Source: DASQDN01 sp963844855 (GTDB lineage Bacteria > Acidobacteriota > Terriglobia > Bryobacterales > Bryobacteraceae). Taken from it: a stretch of 64,000 bases of DNA. Each line of letters opens with the position of its first letter. Position 1 is the stretch's first letter. Below the pieces are notes generated by a model. The model was not told where the DNA came from. It ran no database searches and saw nothing but the letters and a program-made list of their open reading frames with translations. A program made the translations under genes and the position numbers. The stretch lies in contig CAWJQP010000045.1 of the NCBI GenBank assembly GCA_963844855.1, positions 124,001 to 188,000 of the forward strand, written 5' to 3'. Below are positions 26,529 through 37,425 of the stretch, piece after piece.

Positions 26529-26672
26529 ATGTCCAAGAATACTGCAATTACTGTGGCGCATGGCGACGGTATCGTCGGCCGCATTCAAGGCTCCGGCGTG
26601 GATTTCATCAAGATTGAAAGCTTATACAACTTCGACGGTCAGGCCGGATACTCTCTGGGCCAAGGCCAGTAA
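26529..26672 (+). pseudogene. Isocitrate dehydrogenase remnant (large in-frame internal deletion)
   Basis: A 47-codon open frame. The first 15 residues (MSKNTAITVAHGDGI) look like the N-terminus of an NADP-type isocitrate dehydrogenase (ITVAxGDGIGPE). The last 29 (RIQGSGVDFIKIESLYNFDG then QAGYSLGQGQ) look like its C-terminus (DFxKTENLxxFDGxxGYSLGQG). Several hundred codons between are missing, but the frame is kept. Its stop overlaps the purE start (TAATG). Either an ancestral icd gene next to purEK was deleted internally, or the assembly collapsed here. Identification rests on memory of the family ends. Confidence 0.6.
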
Positions 26673-27157
26673 TGGACAAAACGCTGGTTGCTGTCGTTAT
26701 GGGCAGCAAATCAGATTGGGAAACCATGAGGCATGCCGACGACATGCTCACGAAGTTCGGTGTGCCTCACGAATGCGCAATCGTTTCAGCTCATCGCACT
26801 CCTCAACACATGGCCGATTTTGCGTCATCCGCTGAATCTCGGGGAATCGAAGTCATCATCGCGGGCGCCGGCGGCGCTGCCCACTTGCCTGGCATGATTG
26901 CGGCGCAAACTCTAGTGCCGGTCCTTGGTGTCCCGGTGGAGAGTCACGCTCTAAAGGGAATGGATTCGTTGTTATCTATTGTCCAGATGCCGGGCGGTAT
27001 TCCTGTGGGGACGCTAGCCATCGGCAAAGCCGGCGCTATCAATGCAGCATTACTCGCGGTATCCATTTTGAGCAACAGCCGCCCGGACCTTCGAGATAAA
27101 CTTCGCGCCTTCCGTGAAGATCAGACCGCCAGAGTTCGGCAGGATACTCTTTCATGA
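26672..27157 (+). CDS. purE: N5-carboxyaminoimidazole ribonucleotide mutase
   Basis: Class I PurE; moves the carboxyl of N5-CAIR to give CAIR in purine synthesis. 161 residues, normal length. Motifs: VVMGSKSDWETMRHADDML, IVSAHRTPQHMADFA with the catalytic His, IIAGAGGAAHLPGMIAAQTL, VPVLGVPVESHALKGMDSLL and QMPGGIPVGTLAIGKAGAIN. The 3' end overlaps purK by four bases (ATGA), the standard purEK arrangement. Being paired with PurK agrees with the class I bacterial route. Confidence 0.97.
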   Translation: MDKTLVAVVMGSKSDWETMRHADDMLTKFGVPHECAIVSAHRTPQHMADFASSAESRGIEVIIAGAGGAAHLPGMIAAQTLVPVLGVPVESHALKGMDSLLSIVQMPGGIPVGTLAIGKAGAINAALLAVSILSNSRPDLRDKLRAFREDQTARVRQDTLS

Positions 27158-28287
27158 AATCAGTTCTGCCCGGCGCAACTGTTGGGGTTCTCGGTAGCGG
27201 CCAACTCGGACGTATGTTTGCGATCGCCGCTCGACGGATGGGATACCGTGTTCACACATTCTCCCCGGAAACCGACACGCCTACCGGTCAGGTAGCTGAT
27301 CTCGAGATTACTGCTCCTTATCAGGATGTCGATCGTGTTCGCGAGTTCGCTCGCAATGTTTCTGTCGTAACTTTCGAATTCGAAAACGTGCCTGGCGAAG
27401 CGGCCACGGCAGCAGCAGAGTGCGCGCCTGTCCGACCTGCTGGCAGCGTGCTTCACGTTACGCAGGACCGTTTGCGAGAAAAGACTTTCCTGAGTTCATG
27501 CGGTCTGCCGGTGACTGCGTTCGCGCCGGTGCACAGCCTCGCCGATCTGAGGATCGCCGTAATGAAACTAGGATGTCCGTTCATTCTCAAAACATCAGGT
27601 TTCGGATATGACGGCAAGGGCCAAGTGGTTGTTCGTGATCCTGCACATGCCGATGCCGCCTGGGATGCGATCAGCCGTTGTCCCGCCGTGCTTGAAAAAT
27701 ACGTCGACTTCGCTATGGAAGTCTCCGTTGTCGCTGCGCGTGGCGTTGATGGCAGCTTCAGTCACTACGGTGTTGTTCACAACGAGCATCATCGCCAGAT
27801 TCTCGACGTGACCACTGCCCCGGCGGCCGTTTCGACAAAAGTCTACAAGGATGCCATCGACATCACCCGCGTCGTGCTCGAGAAGCTGGAAGTGGTTGGC
27901 GTGCTTTGCGTCGAATTCTTCGTAACGAAGGACGACAGTCTTCTCATCAATGAGTTGGCCCCACGTCCACACAACTCCGGCCACTTTACGTTCGACGCCT
28001 CTGTGACGAGTCAGTTTGAGCAGCAATTGCGAGCTGTTTGCGCCCTTCCGTTCGGATCGACCGAGCAACTTCAGCCTGCGGCGATGGCTAATCTGCTCGG
28101 CGATATCTGGTCGGATGGGTCCCCGAACTGGGCCGCCGCGTGCTCCTTCCCGAACGTTAAACTTCATCTCTACGGAAAGATGCAGCCTCGTCCCGGTCGC
28201 AAGATGGGCCACTTGACCGCGCTAGGCGCCGATGCGACCGCTATGGTGCGACAAGCGCGTGAATCGCTCAAGCACAAGCACGTCTAG
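27154..28287 (+). CDS. purK: N5-carboxyaminoimidazole ribonucleotide synthase
   Basis: ATP-grasp enzyme that carboxylates AIR using bicarbonate and ATP. 377 residues. Seen: VGVLGSGQLGRMFAIAARRM (N-terminal Rossmann-like), VVTFEFENVPGEAA, VTQDRLREKTFLSSCGLPVT, CPFILKTSGFGYDGKGQVVV (ATP-grasp lysine and Gly loop), VLEKYVDFAMEVSVVAARGV, LLINELAPRPHNSGHFTFDA (metal/phosphate loop) and LHLYGKMQPRPGRKMGHLTA. Translationally coupled to purE. Confidence 0.97.
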   Translation: MKSVLPGATVGVLGSGQLGRMFAIAARRMGYRVHTFSPETDTPTGQVADLEITAPYQDVDRVREFARNVSVVTFEFENVPGEAATAAAECAPVRPAGSVLHVTQDRLREKTFLSSCGLPVTAFAPVHSLADLRIAVMKLGCPFILKTSGFGYDGKGQVVVRDPAHADAAWDAISRCPAVLEKYVDFAMEVSVVAARGVDGSFSHYGVVHNEHHRQILDVTTAPAAVSTKVYKDAIDITRVVLEKLEVVGVLCVEFFVTKDDSLLINELAPRPHNSGHFTFDASVTSQFEQQLRAVCALPFGSTEQLQPAAMANLLGDIWSDGSPNWAAACSFPNVKLHLYGKMQPRPGRKMGHLTALGADATAMVRQARESLKHKHV

Positions 28288-28645
28288 GAGCTCCTGTAAC
28301 TCCTGGTGGAGACGTGCGGCAGCTTGGCTTTCACGCCTCGCAATGCCAACCGCCCCTGCCGTTCTCTGCGGCTTGCCTTGGCGGCCCGAATCCCTCGATT
28401 CATCTGATCGTAGCAAGTGATACGATAATCCGCTGAGTAATCCGGATATGTTCGGACTAATTCTATTCGTGAAGGGCAAGGGAATGATTGATACCGTTGC
28501 GCCTTTCGCATACCCAATATGCCGCGAACACCGCCAGCAGAATAGAAACTGGGCTCGACAATCTTTTTCGGGTGATATTCGTGCGAATTTCTACTTGGTA
28601 CTAGGAAGAAAATTCACAGTGGGCTAGAATGTTGTCGCGAGTACG
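28288..28645. other. Intergenic stretch with no recognised gene
   Basis: 358 bases between purK and the JAB/TonB gene. Two short minus-strand open frames cross it, but they overlap the purK end, lack a good ribosome-binding site and match nothing I know. No tRNA, terminator or clear repeat was seen. The last 100 bases are AT-richer and probably hold the promoter of the next gene. Confidence 0.5.
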
Positions 28646-30193
28646 GTGTTGAAACGACGAATCACATCAAACGGCACGCAACTTGCGGTCCGCCGATCCG
28701 TAGTGTCGGAGAACTACGAGTTTTGGTCCGTAGAGGGCAAGCCTGTGTCTGTTCACTTGCGGTCCTCTGTAGCTGGACAAATTCGTAAGCTTGCCAATAT
28801 TTCGTCCGTAACTCCCCCAGTCGAGAACGGCGGAATTCTCTGGGGCCGTATTCGCGATACGGGTGAAGGATACTACCTCATTTCGATCGAAGAAGTCGAT
28901 ACAATTTCCTGCGATCACGAACGCGGGGAGGGCTGGGCGCTCTCTGAGAGTGATCGCCGTCAGCTCGGCAAGCGTCTGCACCAAAAACGCGGCGATCTGC
29001 AGCCGGTGGGCTACTGGAGATCGCACCGGAGACTTGGCCTCTACCTCGACAAGCGTGATCTTGATTTGATGGAGGTGTTCTTCCCGCAGCCCTGGTCGGT
29101 AGTTCTGTGTGTCCGGCCGCCGGCGACGGCAGGTTATTTTATATGGGAGAACGGGGATATCCGCAGGACCAGCAGCTACCGGGAATTCGAGCTTCCTGAT
29201 GCCGTGCAGCTTGCGGTAACCCCTTCCCCTCCAGGCTCTGGCGCCTGGAGGAAATGGGCAGCCACCGGCGCTGTTGCGGCGGCTCTCGCGATAACTCCGT
29301 TTCTGCTCAAGTCGACCGACACAAGTACGCCTTTCAATCAGCTAGCGATGCGCGCGCATACCCGGCCCGGAATTGTTCGCTTGAGCTGGGATACGCGAAG
29401 TAAGCTACTGCGTGACGCGACGGGAGCGGTCGTCTGGATTGCCGATGGACCCGAAGAGAGCAAGCTGGAACTGACGGGCGAGCAGGTTCGCGCGGGATCA
29501 ATCGAGTACGTGCCCTTTGCCCCAAATGTGAATTTTCGGATGCAGGTGGGCCAGTTCATGGAATCCCTGAGCGTTGAAGCCGCTCTGCTTCCTCCCAAGA
29601 CAACTGATTCGCCTCCTCTGGTAGTCGCGTCCAATCCCAGCCAGTCCGCACAATCAGCTCATCGAGTCCGTCGAACCCGTCTCGCGACCCGCAAGCTGGC
29701 TCCCCCACGTCCGATCCAAGGGAGTTCCGCTGAACGTGCTCGTACGGCTAATACCGTTGCGGACGACCCGCCACCACCGCAGATTGCATTGGCTCCGGCA
29801 AGACTCGAGCGGGCCCCCGTGCCCCAACAGCCACTTCAAGTTCCTAAGGTGTCAGCGACCGTGGAGAAGCCAGGCTCATCGCCGTTCAAGAAGGTATTTG
29901 GGTGGATGGTACCGCGCCGCAAGAAAGACTTTGTGCCCGCTAGAGCTGTGCGACAGGTGCAGCCCCAAGTCGACTCAAATGAGCCGACCTCGGTAGCTGT
30001 CCGCGTCGAGATTGATCAAAAAGGCATTGTTCGCGACGCTGATCTTCTTACCAAACGTGTCGACGGAGACCTTGGGCGATCTGCGGTGGAAGCCGCAAAG
30101 CGCTGGCGTTTCGAGCCGGCCCGTCAGGAGGATCGTCCTGTTGAAAGCAGTATGGTCGTCAAGTTCCAGTTCGGGGGAGAGAAGAATCAATAG
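28646..30193 (+). CDS. JAB/MPN-like domain fused to membrane span and TonB C-terminal domain
   Basis: 515 residues (GTG start). Residues about 35-185 look like a JAB/MPN domain: conserved Glu60 in VENGGILWGRI, then VGYWRSHRRLGLYLDKRDLD (residues 121-140). A true JAMM site has E, H-x-H and D; here the first His is Arg (R-S-H), so metal binding is probably lost. One helix follows at residues 203-221 (KWAATGAVAAALAITPFLL). A long Pro/Ala-rich region leads to a TonB_C domain at about 440-510 (VRVEIDQKGIVRDADLLTKR, AVEAAKRWRFEPARQ). The JAB-like part would be cytoplasmic and the TonB part periplasmic. Role unknown. Confidence 0.7.
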   Translation: MLKRRITSNGTQLAVRRSVVSENYEFWSVEGKPVSVHLRSSVAGQIRKLANISSVTPPVENGGILWGRIRDTGEGYYLISIEEVDTISCDHERGEGWALSESDRRQLGKRLHQKRGDLQPVGYWRSHRRLGLYLDKRDLDLMEVFFPQPWSVVLCVRPPATAGYFIWENGDIRRTSSYREFELPDAVQLAVTPSPPGSGAWRKWAATGAVAAALAITPFLLKSTDTSTPFNQLAMRAHTRPGIVRLSWDTRSKLLRDATGAVVWIADGPEESKLELTGEQVRAGSIEYVPFAPNVNFRMQVGQFMESLSVEAALLPPKTTDSPPLVVASNPSQSAQSAHRVRRTRLATRKLAPPRPIQGSSAERARTANTVADDPPPPQIALAPARLERAPVPQQPLQVPKVSATVEKPGSSPFKKVFGWMVPRRKKDFVPARAVRQVQPQVDSNEPTSVAVRVEIDQKGIVRDADLLTKRVDGDLGRSAVEAAKRWRFEPARQEDRPVESSMVVKFQFGGEKNQ

Positions 30194-30380
30194 CCTCGAC
30201 TCAGTCCTCTCGGAATCTTGAGGTTTTGCCTCCGCTCTCATTCCGATTTTCGAATCAATCGGTCTCTCTGCAGGTCAAACGCAATTCCAGCACAGCTTGA
30301 ATATAATAGACACCATTGGGGAGTGTCAGCAGTGTCTGCCAACCAGGACGCTGTTTCGAGCGAAAAACCAGGAGAAGATT

Positions 30381-33300
30381 GTGAACTCGAGAAACTTTGT
30401 CGTTTCTATCGCGTTGCTGTGTAGCGCGTTGCTGTATGGGCAAGATCGTGGAACGATCACCGGGCAAGTGGTCGACACCTCTGGGGCGATTGTGCCGACG
30501 GCGAAGGTGACGCTGACGAACCCGGCCACGGGCCAGAACATCACGGTAGAGACCAATGCGGAAGGCGCGTACACGTTCCTCTCGCTCACGGCCGGTCGCT
30601 ACAATGTGGTCGCTGAGAAGGAAGGTTTCCGCAAGGCGGAAGCGGCCAACGTGGTTGTGCAGGTCAACACCACGACACGTCTCGACATCAGCATGCAGGT
30701 CGGCGCGGTGCAGGAAACGATCCAGGTGGAATCGACGACTCCGCTGCTGCAGACCGATCGTAGCGATCTCGGTACCGTCGTGGATAACAAAGCCATTCAA
30801 CAGTTGCCGCTCTTCATCAATGGCGGCCTGCGAAGTAATCTGGCCTTCACCAGCCTCGCGCCCGGCGTCACGATGAACCTACAGAGCGACCCGGATACCA
30901 CCGGCGGCGCTCCGCGTATCGCGGGCGGCCAAGCCAACGGCGCCAGCCTCCTCGTCGATGGCGGCGAGTCGATGAGCGAACGCCGCAACGATCCGCAGAT
31001 GCGCGTGGTCAGCGCCGAAGCCGTCGAAGAGTTCAAGGTTCAAACCTCCGCCTACTCCGCCGAATTCGGTCGCGCTTCCAACGGCGTGCTCAACTACACC
31101 ACCAAGTCCGGCACCAACGCCTTGCACGGCTCCTTCATGGGCCAACTGCGGCACGAGAAACTGAACGCCAAGGGTTTCTTCTGGGGTACGACGCCGCGGT
31201 GAGTCTGTGCAGCGCCAGCACGTCGAAGCCGCCAACATCGGTGGTCCGGTCTTCATCCCGAAGGTTTACGACGGCCGCAACAAGACCTTCTTCTTCTTCG
31301 CCGGCGAGCGTTCGCGCGCCAAGAACTACAGCAGCACCGGACTTGATCTCGCTGCCGATCGCGGACTTCCGCAACGGTGACTTCCGCCGCTACACCAACG
31401 CCAACGGCCAGATGGTGCCTTTGTACGATCCGCTCGACGCCAATGGCAACATCATCGCCAACGCCAACGACCGCCAGCCCTTGCAGTGCAATGGCGTTTT
31501 GAACGTCATCTGCCCGGATCGCATCAGCCCTGTGGCCAAGACGATCTTTGCCGAACTGCCGCATGCCGGACGATCCGACGGCCGTCTTCAACAACACCCG
31601 GGCCCGCAATAACGGCTCGCGTACGCCAGGCGCCTGGCAGGGCGTCTACTCGATCAAGGGCGATCACATCATCACCGACAAGCTGCGCGTCAGCGGCATG
31701 TTCAGCCGCCAGTACTTCGACAGCTATCCGCTGGTTGGACCAATCCCCGGCCCGCTGGCCGAAGCGTTCCAGGAGTTCGGCCACGTCCGTTACTGGCGCT
31801 TCAATGCCGACTACATGATCAAGCCGAACGTGCTGAATCACATCACTGTCGGCATCAATCAGCGCAAGCTGGGCGAGGGTCCGAACCTTGGCTTGACCGA
31901 CGCCTACCGGACGGCAACGCTGTTGCCCGGCGTTGACGGGTTCCGGCGCCGAGAAGGCCCCCAACTACACCAAGTACAACACCGAGTTCGGCAACTACGG
32001 CGGCAGCGTCTTACACCGAATCGCCCAGCCGCACGCTCAACATCAGCGAACAGCTCTCCTGGGTCAAGGGCCGTCACAACCTCAAGTTCGGCTTCACCTA
32101 CATGGACTGAGCTATCGGCGTATCGACTGCAACAACTGCGGCGGCTCGTTGAGCTATAGCGCCACGGCTACCGGCAATCCCACCGTCAGCGGCCAGAACG
32201 GCATCGCGTACGCCGCGTTCCTGTTGGGCTTGCCGAGCGGCGGCTCCTTCAACTTCGGCGCCGACATCGACTTCCGCTACAAGTACTATGCCGGGTACAT
32301 CCAGGACGACTTCAAGGTCAACAACAAGCTCAGCCTGAACCTCGGTCTTCGTTACGACTTCAGCATTCCGCGCCGCGAAGCCAGGCTGCAGAACAGCAAC
32401 TTCAATCCGACCATTCCGAATCCTGCCGCCGGCAACATCCTGGGCGCGCTGGAATTCGCGTCCGAGGATAATCCCGATGCTGCTCGACACCCGCAAGAAC
32501 GCCTTCGCGCCGCGCCTGGGCTTTGCGTATCAGTTGAGCTCGAAGACGGTGATCCGCGGCGGCGGCGCCATCATGTGGGACATCATTCGTGAAGACGGCA
32601 ATGCCGACAACGGCATTCAGGGCTTCGGCGGCGGCTTCGGTTCGATCTGCGAACAATCTGTCGAATGGTATCGCCTTCACGCAGAAGAATGGGCTTGATT
32701 CACGACTTCCGCGCTTTCGTCGAAGGTCAGCGTCCGCCTCAGCTGAATCCTGGTCTGGGCGTCAATGGCAGCGTTACTTACAAGACGGGCGAATCCGGCA
32801 AGCCGGGCTACTACACCGACTACAACTTGACGGTGGAGCATAGCTTTACGCCTTCCACGTTGCTGCGCACCAGCTTCCACGCCAACTACGGCATCAAGCT
32901 CTATCAGAGCGGCCTGGATTTCAACCAGCTCGACCCGAAGTACTTCGCCATCTACGGCAACTTGCTCACCAGCCCGGTCAGTTCGGTGATCAACAACCCG
33001 ATTGTCGTTGCGGCCGGCTTCAAGCTGCCCTACGCCAGCTTCCCGCAGAACCTGCAGCTCTCAGCAGGCGCTTCGGCCCTTCCCGCAGTACAGCGGCTTC
33101 GGCTCGGTGGCTTCGCAGAACGGTCACAGCACCTACAACGGTCTGGAAGTCAGCTTCCAGAAGCGTTATTCCACTGGCCTCTGGCTGATGACTTCCTACA
33201 CGTTCTCCAAGACCCTGGTCAGCCAGAACAGTCAGAACATCTACAACCAATCGACCGAGAAAGTGATCAGCGACATCAATCGTCCTCACGTCTTCACGCT

Positions 33301-33856
33301 GGGCTATGTTTACGAACTGCCGTTCGGCAAGGGCAAAGCCCTCGGCGGCGACATGCATCCCGTGCTGAACGCCATCGTCTGGGCAACTGGAACATTTCGG
33401 CGGTCCACCGCTATCAGAGCGGCGCGCCCATCGAGCGTCGGATCGGTTGCAGCCAGACCCTGGCCGGTGCAGGTTCGGCCCGCTGCAGCTACGTCGCCAG
33501 GCCAGCCGCTCATGAACCCGAATTGGGATCCGACCGATCCGCTCAGCCCATATCTGAACCGGGCCGCCTTCGTTCAGCCGGCGAACTTCACATTCGGCAA
33601 CGTGCCGGCGCGTGATTCCGCAGCTGTCATCAGCCGAATCAGCTGAGCGAGGACGTGGCGGTCAGCAAGAACTTTCCACTTCGGCAGCAGCGAGAAGAAC
33701 ATCATCGAGTTCCGAGCGTCGGCTTTCAACGTCGCCAATCGTCACCTGTTGGGCGGCCTGAATACGGCAATCAACAATTCGAACTTCGGAACCTTCTCGA
33801 ATCCGCAATCGAATTTGCCCCGCAATCTGCAGTTCAGTCTGCGTGTGAGCTTCTAA
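30381..33856 (+). CDS. TonB-dependent receptor with carboxypeptidase-regulatory N-domain (frameshifted)
   Basis: Large outer-membrane receptor, about 1,155 residues when repaired. GTG 30381 has AGGAGAAG upstream and a signal peptide (NSRNFVVSIALLCSALLYGQ). CarboxypepD_reg domain: DRGTITGQVVDTSGAIVPTA. Plug: DISMQVGAVQETIQVESTTP and VEEFKVQTSAYSAEFGRASN. Barrel strands follow in alternating frames (NKTFFFFAGERSRAK, YYAGYIQDDFKVNNKLSLNL, LGLRYDFSIPRREA, VFTLGYVYELPFGKGKALGG) down to LPRNLQFSLRVSF and TAA 33854-33856. Frame changes near 31200, 31345, 31565, 31940, 32010, 32110, 32475, 32650, 32700, 33065, 33390, 33480, 33615 and 33680. Substrate unknown. First gene of a set with a serine hydrolase, DUF1549 and DUF1501 proteins. 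Confidence 0.85.
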
Positions 33857-33858
33857 AC

Positions 33859-35087
33859 ATGCGTTACTTGATTCTCGGTCACTACTCGCTGTCGCCGCCG
33901 CCGCGCTTGGGGAAGATTACTTCCCCAAGCCGGACAGCGCCGGCGGCTGGCGAACTTTGAAGGACGCCGCCGCGGTCAAGAAGACCGCGGGCATGGATTT
34001 GAAGAAGCTCGACCAGGCCTTCGAGTACGCCTCTCGCAGCAGCCAGCACGGCGGTTTGCTGGTGGTGCGGCACGGCTGGCTGGTGTACGAGCGCTATTAC
34101 GGCCGCGGCAATCGCGAAGCGATCCCAGCCACTGCGTCCGTGGGAAAGGCCTATACCAGCATCGCCTCCGGCATCATGCTGGCCGAGAAGAAAGCCCAGA
34201 TTCCGGAAGGTCTGGAGACAAAGGTCTTCAACGACAAGTATCTGCCGGAAGCCATGCCTTTGGACGATCCTGCCAAGGCGGACATCACGCTGGGTCAGTT
34301 GCTTTCGATGTCTGCGGGCCTGCATGGCGAAGGCAGCAACCCCGGGTTCGTCGACGGCGTTCCGTCTGTCAAGCTGACACCCGTGCCGCGTCCCGCCACA
34401 CCACTCGGCCAGGACCTGACGGCGCTTCGCACGCCACTCTGGACGAAGCCCGGCGGCGGCTACTCGTACGCTTCGGCCTCGCCCCATGTGGCGTCGATCG
34501 TCCTGCGTAATCTCACCGGCATGGAGATGCATGAATATATCGATCAGCGTCTGGCCAAGCCGCTCGGCTGGGGCCAATGGGCGTGGGCTATGCGCCGCGG
34601 CGACAACGTTCTGCCCCACACTCCGGGCGGCGGGGACATCGCGCTGCGCTCCACCGATCACTTGCGTTTTCTCTACGCCATTTTGAAGAAGGGCCGTTGG
34701 GGCAAGGAGCAGGTGATTCCGGCCGACTACATCGAATTATGCGGCAAACCCACTAAATGGAACATCCACGCCCCTATGAGCCTGATGTGGGAAAACAACG
34801 CCGATGGCCACGTCGCGGGCGCTCCCAAGGACGCTTTCTTCAAGTCGGGCGGCGGCGGTCACGGAGTGATCGTCGTCCCCTCGCTCGACATGGTGATTTA
34901 TAAGATGTCCGGCGACGATAGCCAGTACAATCCGGCGCGTACCGGCTTGAAGCAGGACTACCCTTACGACGGCTCGCGCGACGGCTGGAAGCCCGCGCTC
35001 CGCAGCCAGTTCAGCGATGGCCCCATCGGCACGGACGACGGCGTGCGGCGTGTCCTCGAGATGGTGGCTGCTGCGGTCATCGAGTAG
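33859..35087 (+). CDS. Secreted serine hydrolase, class C beta-lactamase family
   Basis: About 409 residues. ATG 33859 starts a signal peptide (MRYLIL) that continues in another frame (SLLAVAAAALGEDYFPKPDS) after an indel near 33878; the rest is intact. Beta-lactamase/esterase features: TASVGKAY with the S-x-x-K nucleophile pair, GGGYSYASASPHVASIVLRN with the Tyr general base of Y-x-S/N, and a C-terminal SGGGGHGVIVVPSLDMVIYK box resembling the H/K-x-G motif. LTGMEMHEYIDQRLAKPLGW is typical of the family. These proteins hydrolyse esters, amides or D-peptides; the substrate is not predictable. Starts two bases after the receptor gene. Confidence 0.85.
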
Positions 35088-35131
35088 TCTTGTAATCATT
35101 CGGTCAGTTAGCGTCTATATTGGAGTTCTTG

Positions 35132-37423
35132 ATGCGTTTTAAGGCTCTCGTTGTATTCCTGGCAGGCGTTAGCGTCTTTGCCTCACGCCGCCGATCAGGG
35201 AAGAAGCCGGCCGCAACGTCCCGCAAGAAGACGCTGTCGGCCGCTAAAGCCTGCAGGTCAAAAAGGCCGTCGTCGACGCAGCACGCCAATAAGCCGAAGA
35301 TGCCGGTGGTGCCGTCGATGGCCAAGCGCCCTAAACTTTGGTCGTTGCAGCCACTGACGCGTCCTGCTGTGCCGGCTGCGCCCGCCGACAGCACCAACCC
35401 GATCGACGCCTTCGTTCAGGCCCTGTACACAGCCAAGAAAGTAACACCGGTCGGTCCCGCCGACCAGCGCACTCTGCTGCGCCGCGTCTACATGGACCTC
35501 ATCGGCATTCCCCCGACCCTGGCCGAACAGGAGGCGTACCTCAACGACAAATCGCCCGACGCTTACGAGAAGCTGATCGACCGTCTTCTGGCAAGCGAAC
35601 AATATGGCGTCCGTTACGGCCGCCACTGGCTCGATGTCCTGCGCTATGCCGATGCGGAAGAACGCATGTACGCCGCGCCAGGTATCCACTTCTGGCGCGA
35701 CTGGGTGATCAACGCGGTCAACACCGATGTACCCTACGACCAGTTTGTTCGCGCGCAACTGACCGGCTATCGCACGACGGAACGCACGACCATGGCCGCC
35801 GTCGGCCGCCGCTCGCCTTTGGAGCGCCGTCCCGATGATCTTTTCGCTCTCGGCTTTCTCGCCCGCGGCGCCGTCAACCGCGACAGCAAGGATTTGGGCG
35901 AACTCCAGATCTCCGCGGTCGAAACCGTTTCCACGGCATTCATGGGCATGACCGTCGGCTGCGCCAAATGCCACGACCACATGTTCGACCCGATCACGCA
36001 GAAAGATTTCTACGCCATGAAGGCGCTGTTCGATCCGCTTGTGATCAAGAAGCAGACGATGGCTACACCGGCCGAACTGATCGTGTACGGCAAGCAACTC
36101 GAGGAGTACGACAAGCTTCGGATCGCTGCCGAAGAGCCGGTAACGGCTTTGACTGAGCCCTACCGCGCCAAGCTCTATGCGGATCGCGTCGCAATGCTGC
36201 CACCCGATGTCCAGACCATCATCAACAAGCCCGAAAAACAGCGCTACGGCGGCAGAGCAAAAGATCGCCGACGATTATTTCCCTGTCCTTCGCATCGACT
36301 CCGACAAGATCGAAGAGGTCATGTCGGAAGCCGACAAGAAGACCTACAAGGAACTGCGCGCCAAACTGAATCAGATTACGGGCGGCGAAGCGTCGCAGCA
36401 TGGTGAAGGACCTGCCGGCGTTTTGGACCGTGGAAGTCGATCGCGGGCTGGAACGCGAGAAGAGCTACATCCTCACCAGCGGCGACCCGGAGCGTCCGGA
36501 GAAAGAACAATCCAGTCGAACCCGGCTGGCCTTTCTACAGCGGCGAGATGGATTTCCGCGAAGGTCGTGTCGAAGCGTTCTCCGACTGGCTCACCGCCAA
36601 GGACAATCCGCTGTTCGCCCGAGTCGCCGTGAATCGTCTCTGGCAATGGCATTTCGGCGAAGGTCTGCAGAAGTCGCCAAGCGACTATGGGATTATGGGC
36701 GGTCGCCCCGCTAGCCAGCCCCTGCTCGATTGGCTCGCTTCCGAGTTCATTGCGCGCGGCTACAGCCAAAAGGCCATGCACAAGCTGATGATGACTTCGA
36801 ACGTCTATCGGCTGGCCAGTTCCGGCGACAAAGAGCTGATGAAGAAGAACCTTCAGGCAGATCCGTCAAGCCGCTTCCTGTGGAGTTTCCGCCTGCAGCG
36901 TCTCGAAGCCGAGCCGATCTGGGATTCGATCCTGACTGCCGCCGGCAATCTTGACACGACGTTGGGCGGTCCGTCTTTCGATATTGAATCTCGTGGCCCG
37001 CGTCCGGGTCGTGGCGGGCCGCCGATGACGGAAGGCAAGACGAACCGCCGTGGCGCCTATATGGTTCGTGGCTTCTCGACCAGCCGTGAGGTCGTGCCGA
37101 ACTTTCTGCAATCTTTCGATGTCGATGACGGCCGGGCTCCATGCCCGGTGCGCACGCAAACTGTTACTGCGCCGCAAGGCTTGTTCATGATGAACAGTCC
37201 GGAGATCGAGAAGGCCAGTACGATGTTCGCCGATCGCCTCAAGAAGGAAAGTGAAGGCGAACTCGGCAAGGCCGTCGATCTCGGCTATCGCATCGCGCTC
37301 AGCCGGCCGCCTTCGCCGACCGAAAAGGATGACGCCCTGACCTATGTCGGCGCCGATCCGACTCGCCTGAAGAATCTGGCCTGGTTGATTTTCAACCTGG
37401 ACGAGTTTATTTACGTTCAATAG
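35132..37423 (+). CDS. DUF1549/DUF1553 (PSCyt2/PSD1) secreted protein (frameshifted)
   Basis: About 760 residues. ATG 35132 opens a signal peptide (MRFKALVVFLAGVSVFA). The segment to about 35400 is of low similarity and may contain indels. DUF1549 (PSCyt2): TLLRRVYMDLIGIPPTLAEQ, RYGRHWLDVLRYADAEE and TAFMGMTVGCAKCHDHMFDP, which holds a CAKCH heme-type motif. DUF1553 (PSD1): VNRLWQWHFGEGLQKSPSDY, HKLMMTSNVYRLASSGDKEL, RLEAEPIWDSILTAAGNLD and TQTVTAPQGLFMMNSPEIEK. Frame changes near 36250, 36400 and 36545. These proteins are common in Planctomycetes and Acidobacteria, nearly always next to a DUF1501 gene as here. Their reaction is not known. Confidence 0.87.
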
Positions 37424-37425
37424 AT

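Noticed and set aside
28222..28517. Two minus-strand open frames in the purK-JAB gap
   Set aside because: Poor start sites, overlap with the purK end and no known family; not enough to call a gene.
33882..34661. 259-codon minus-strand open frame
   Set aside because: Antisense to the serine hydrolase, which shows clear family motifs in its own frame.
35258..36097. 279-codon minus-strand open frame
   Set aside because: Antisense to the DUF1549 domain; no family features.
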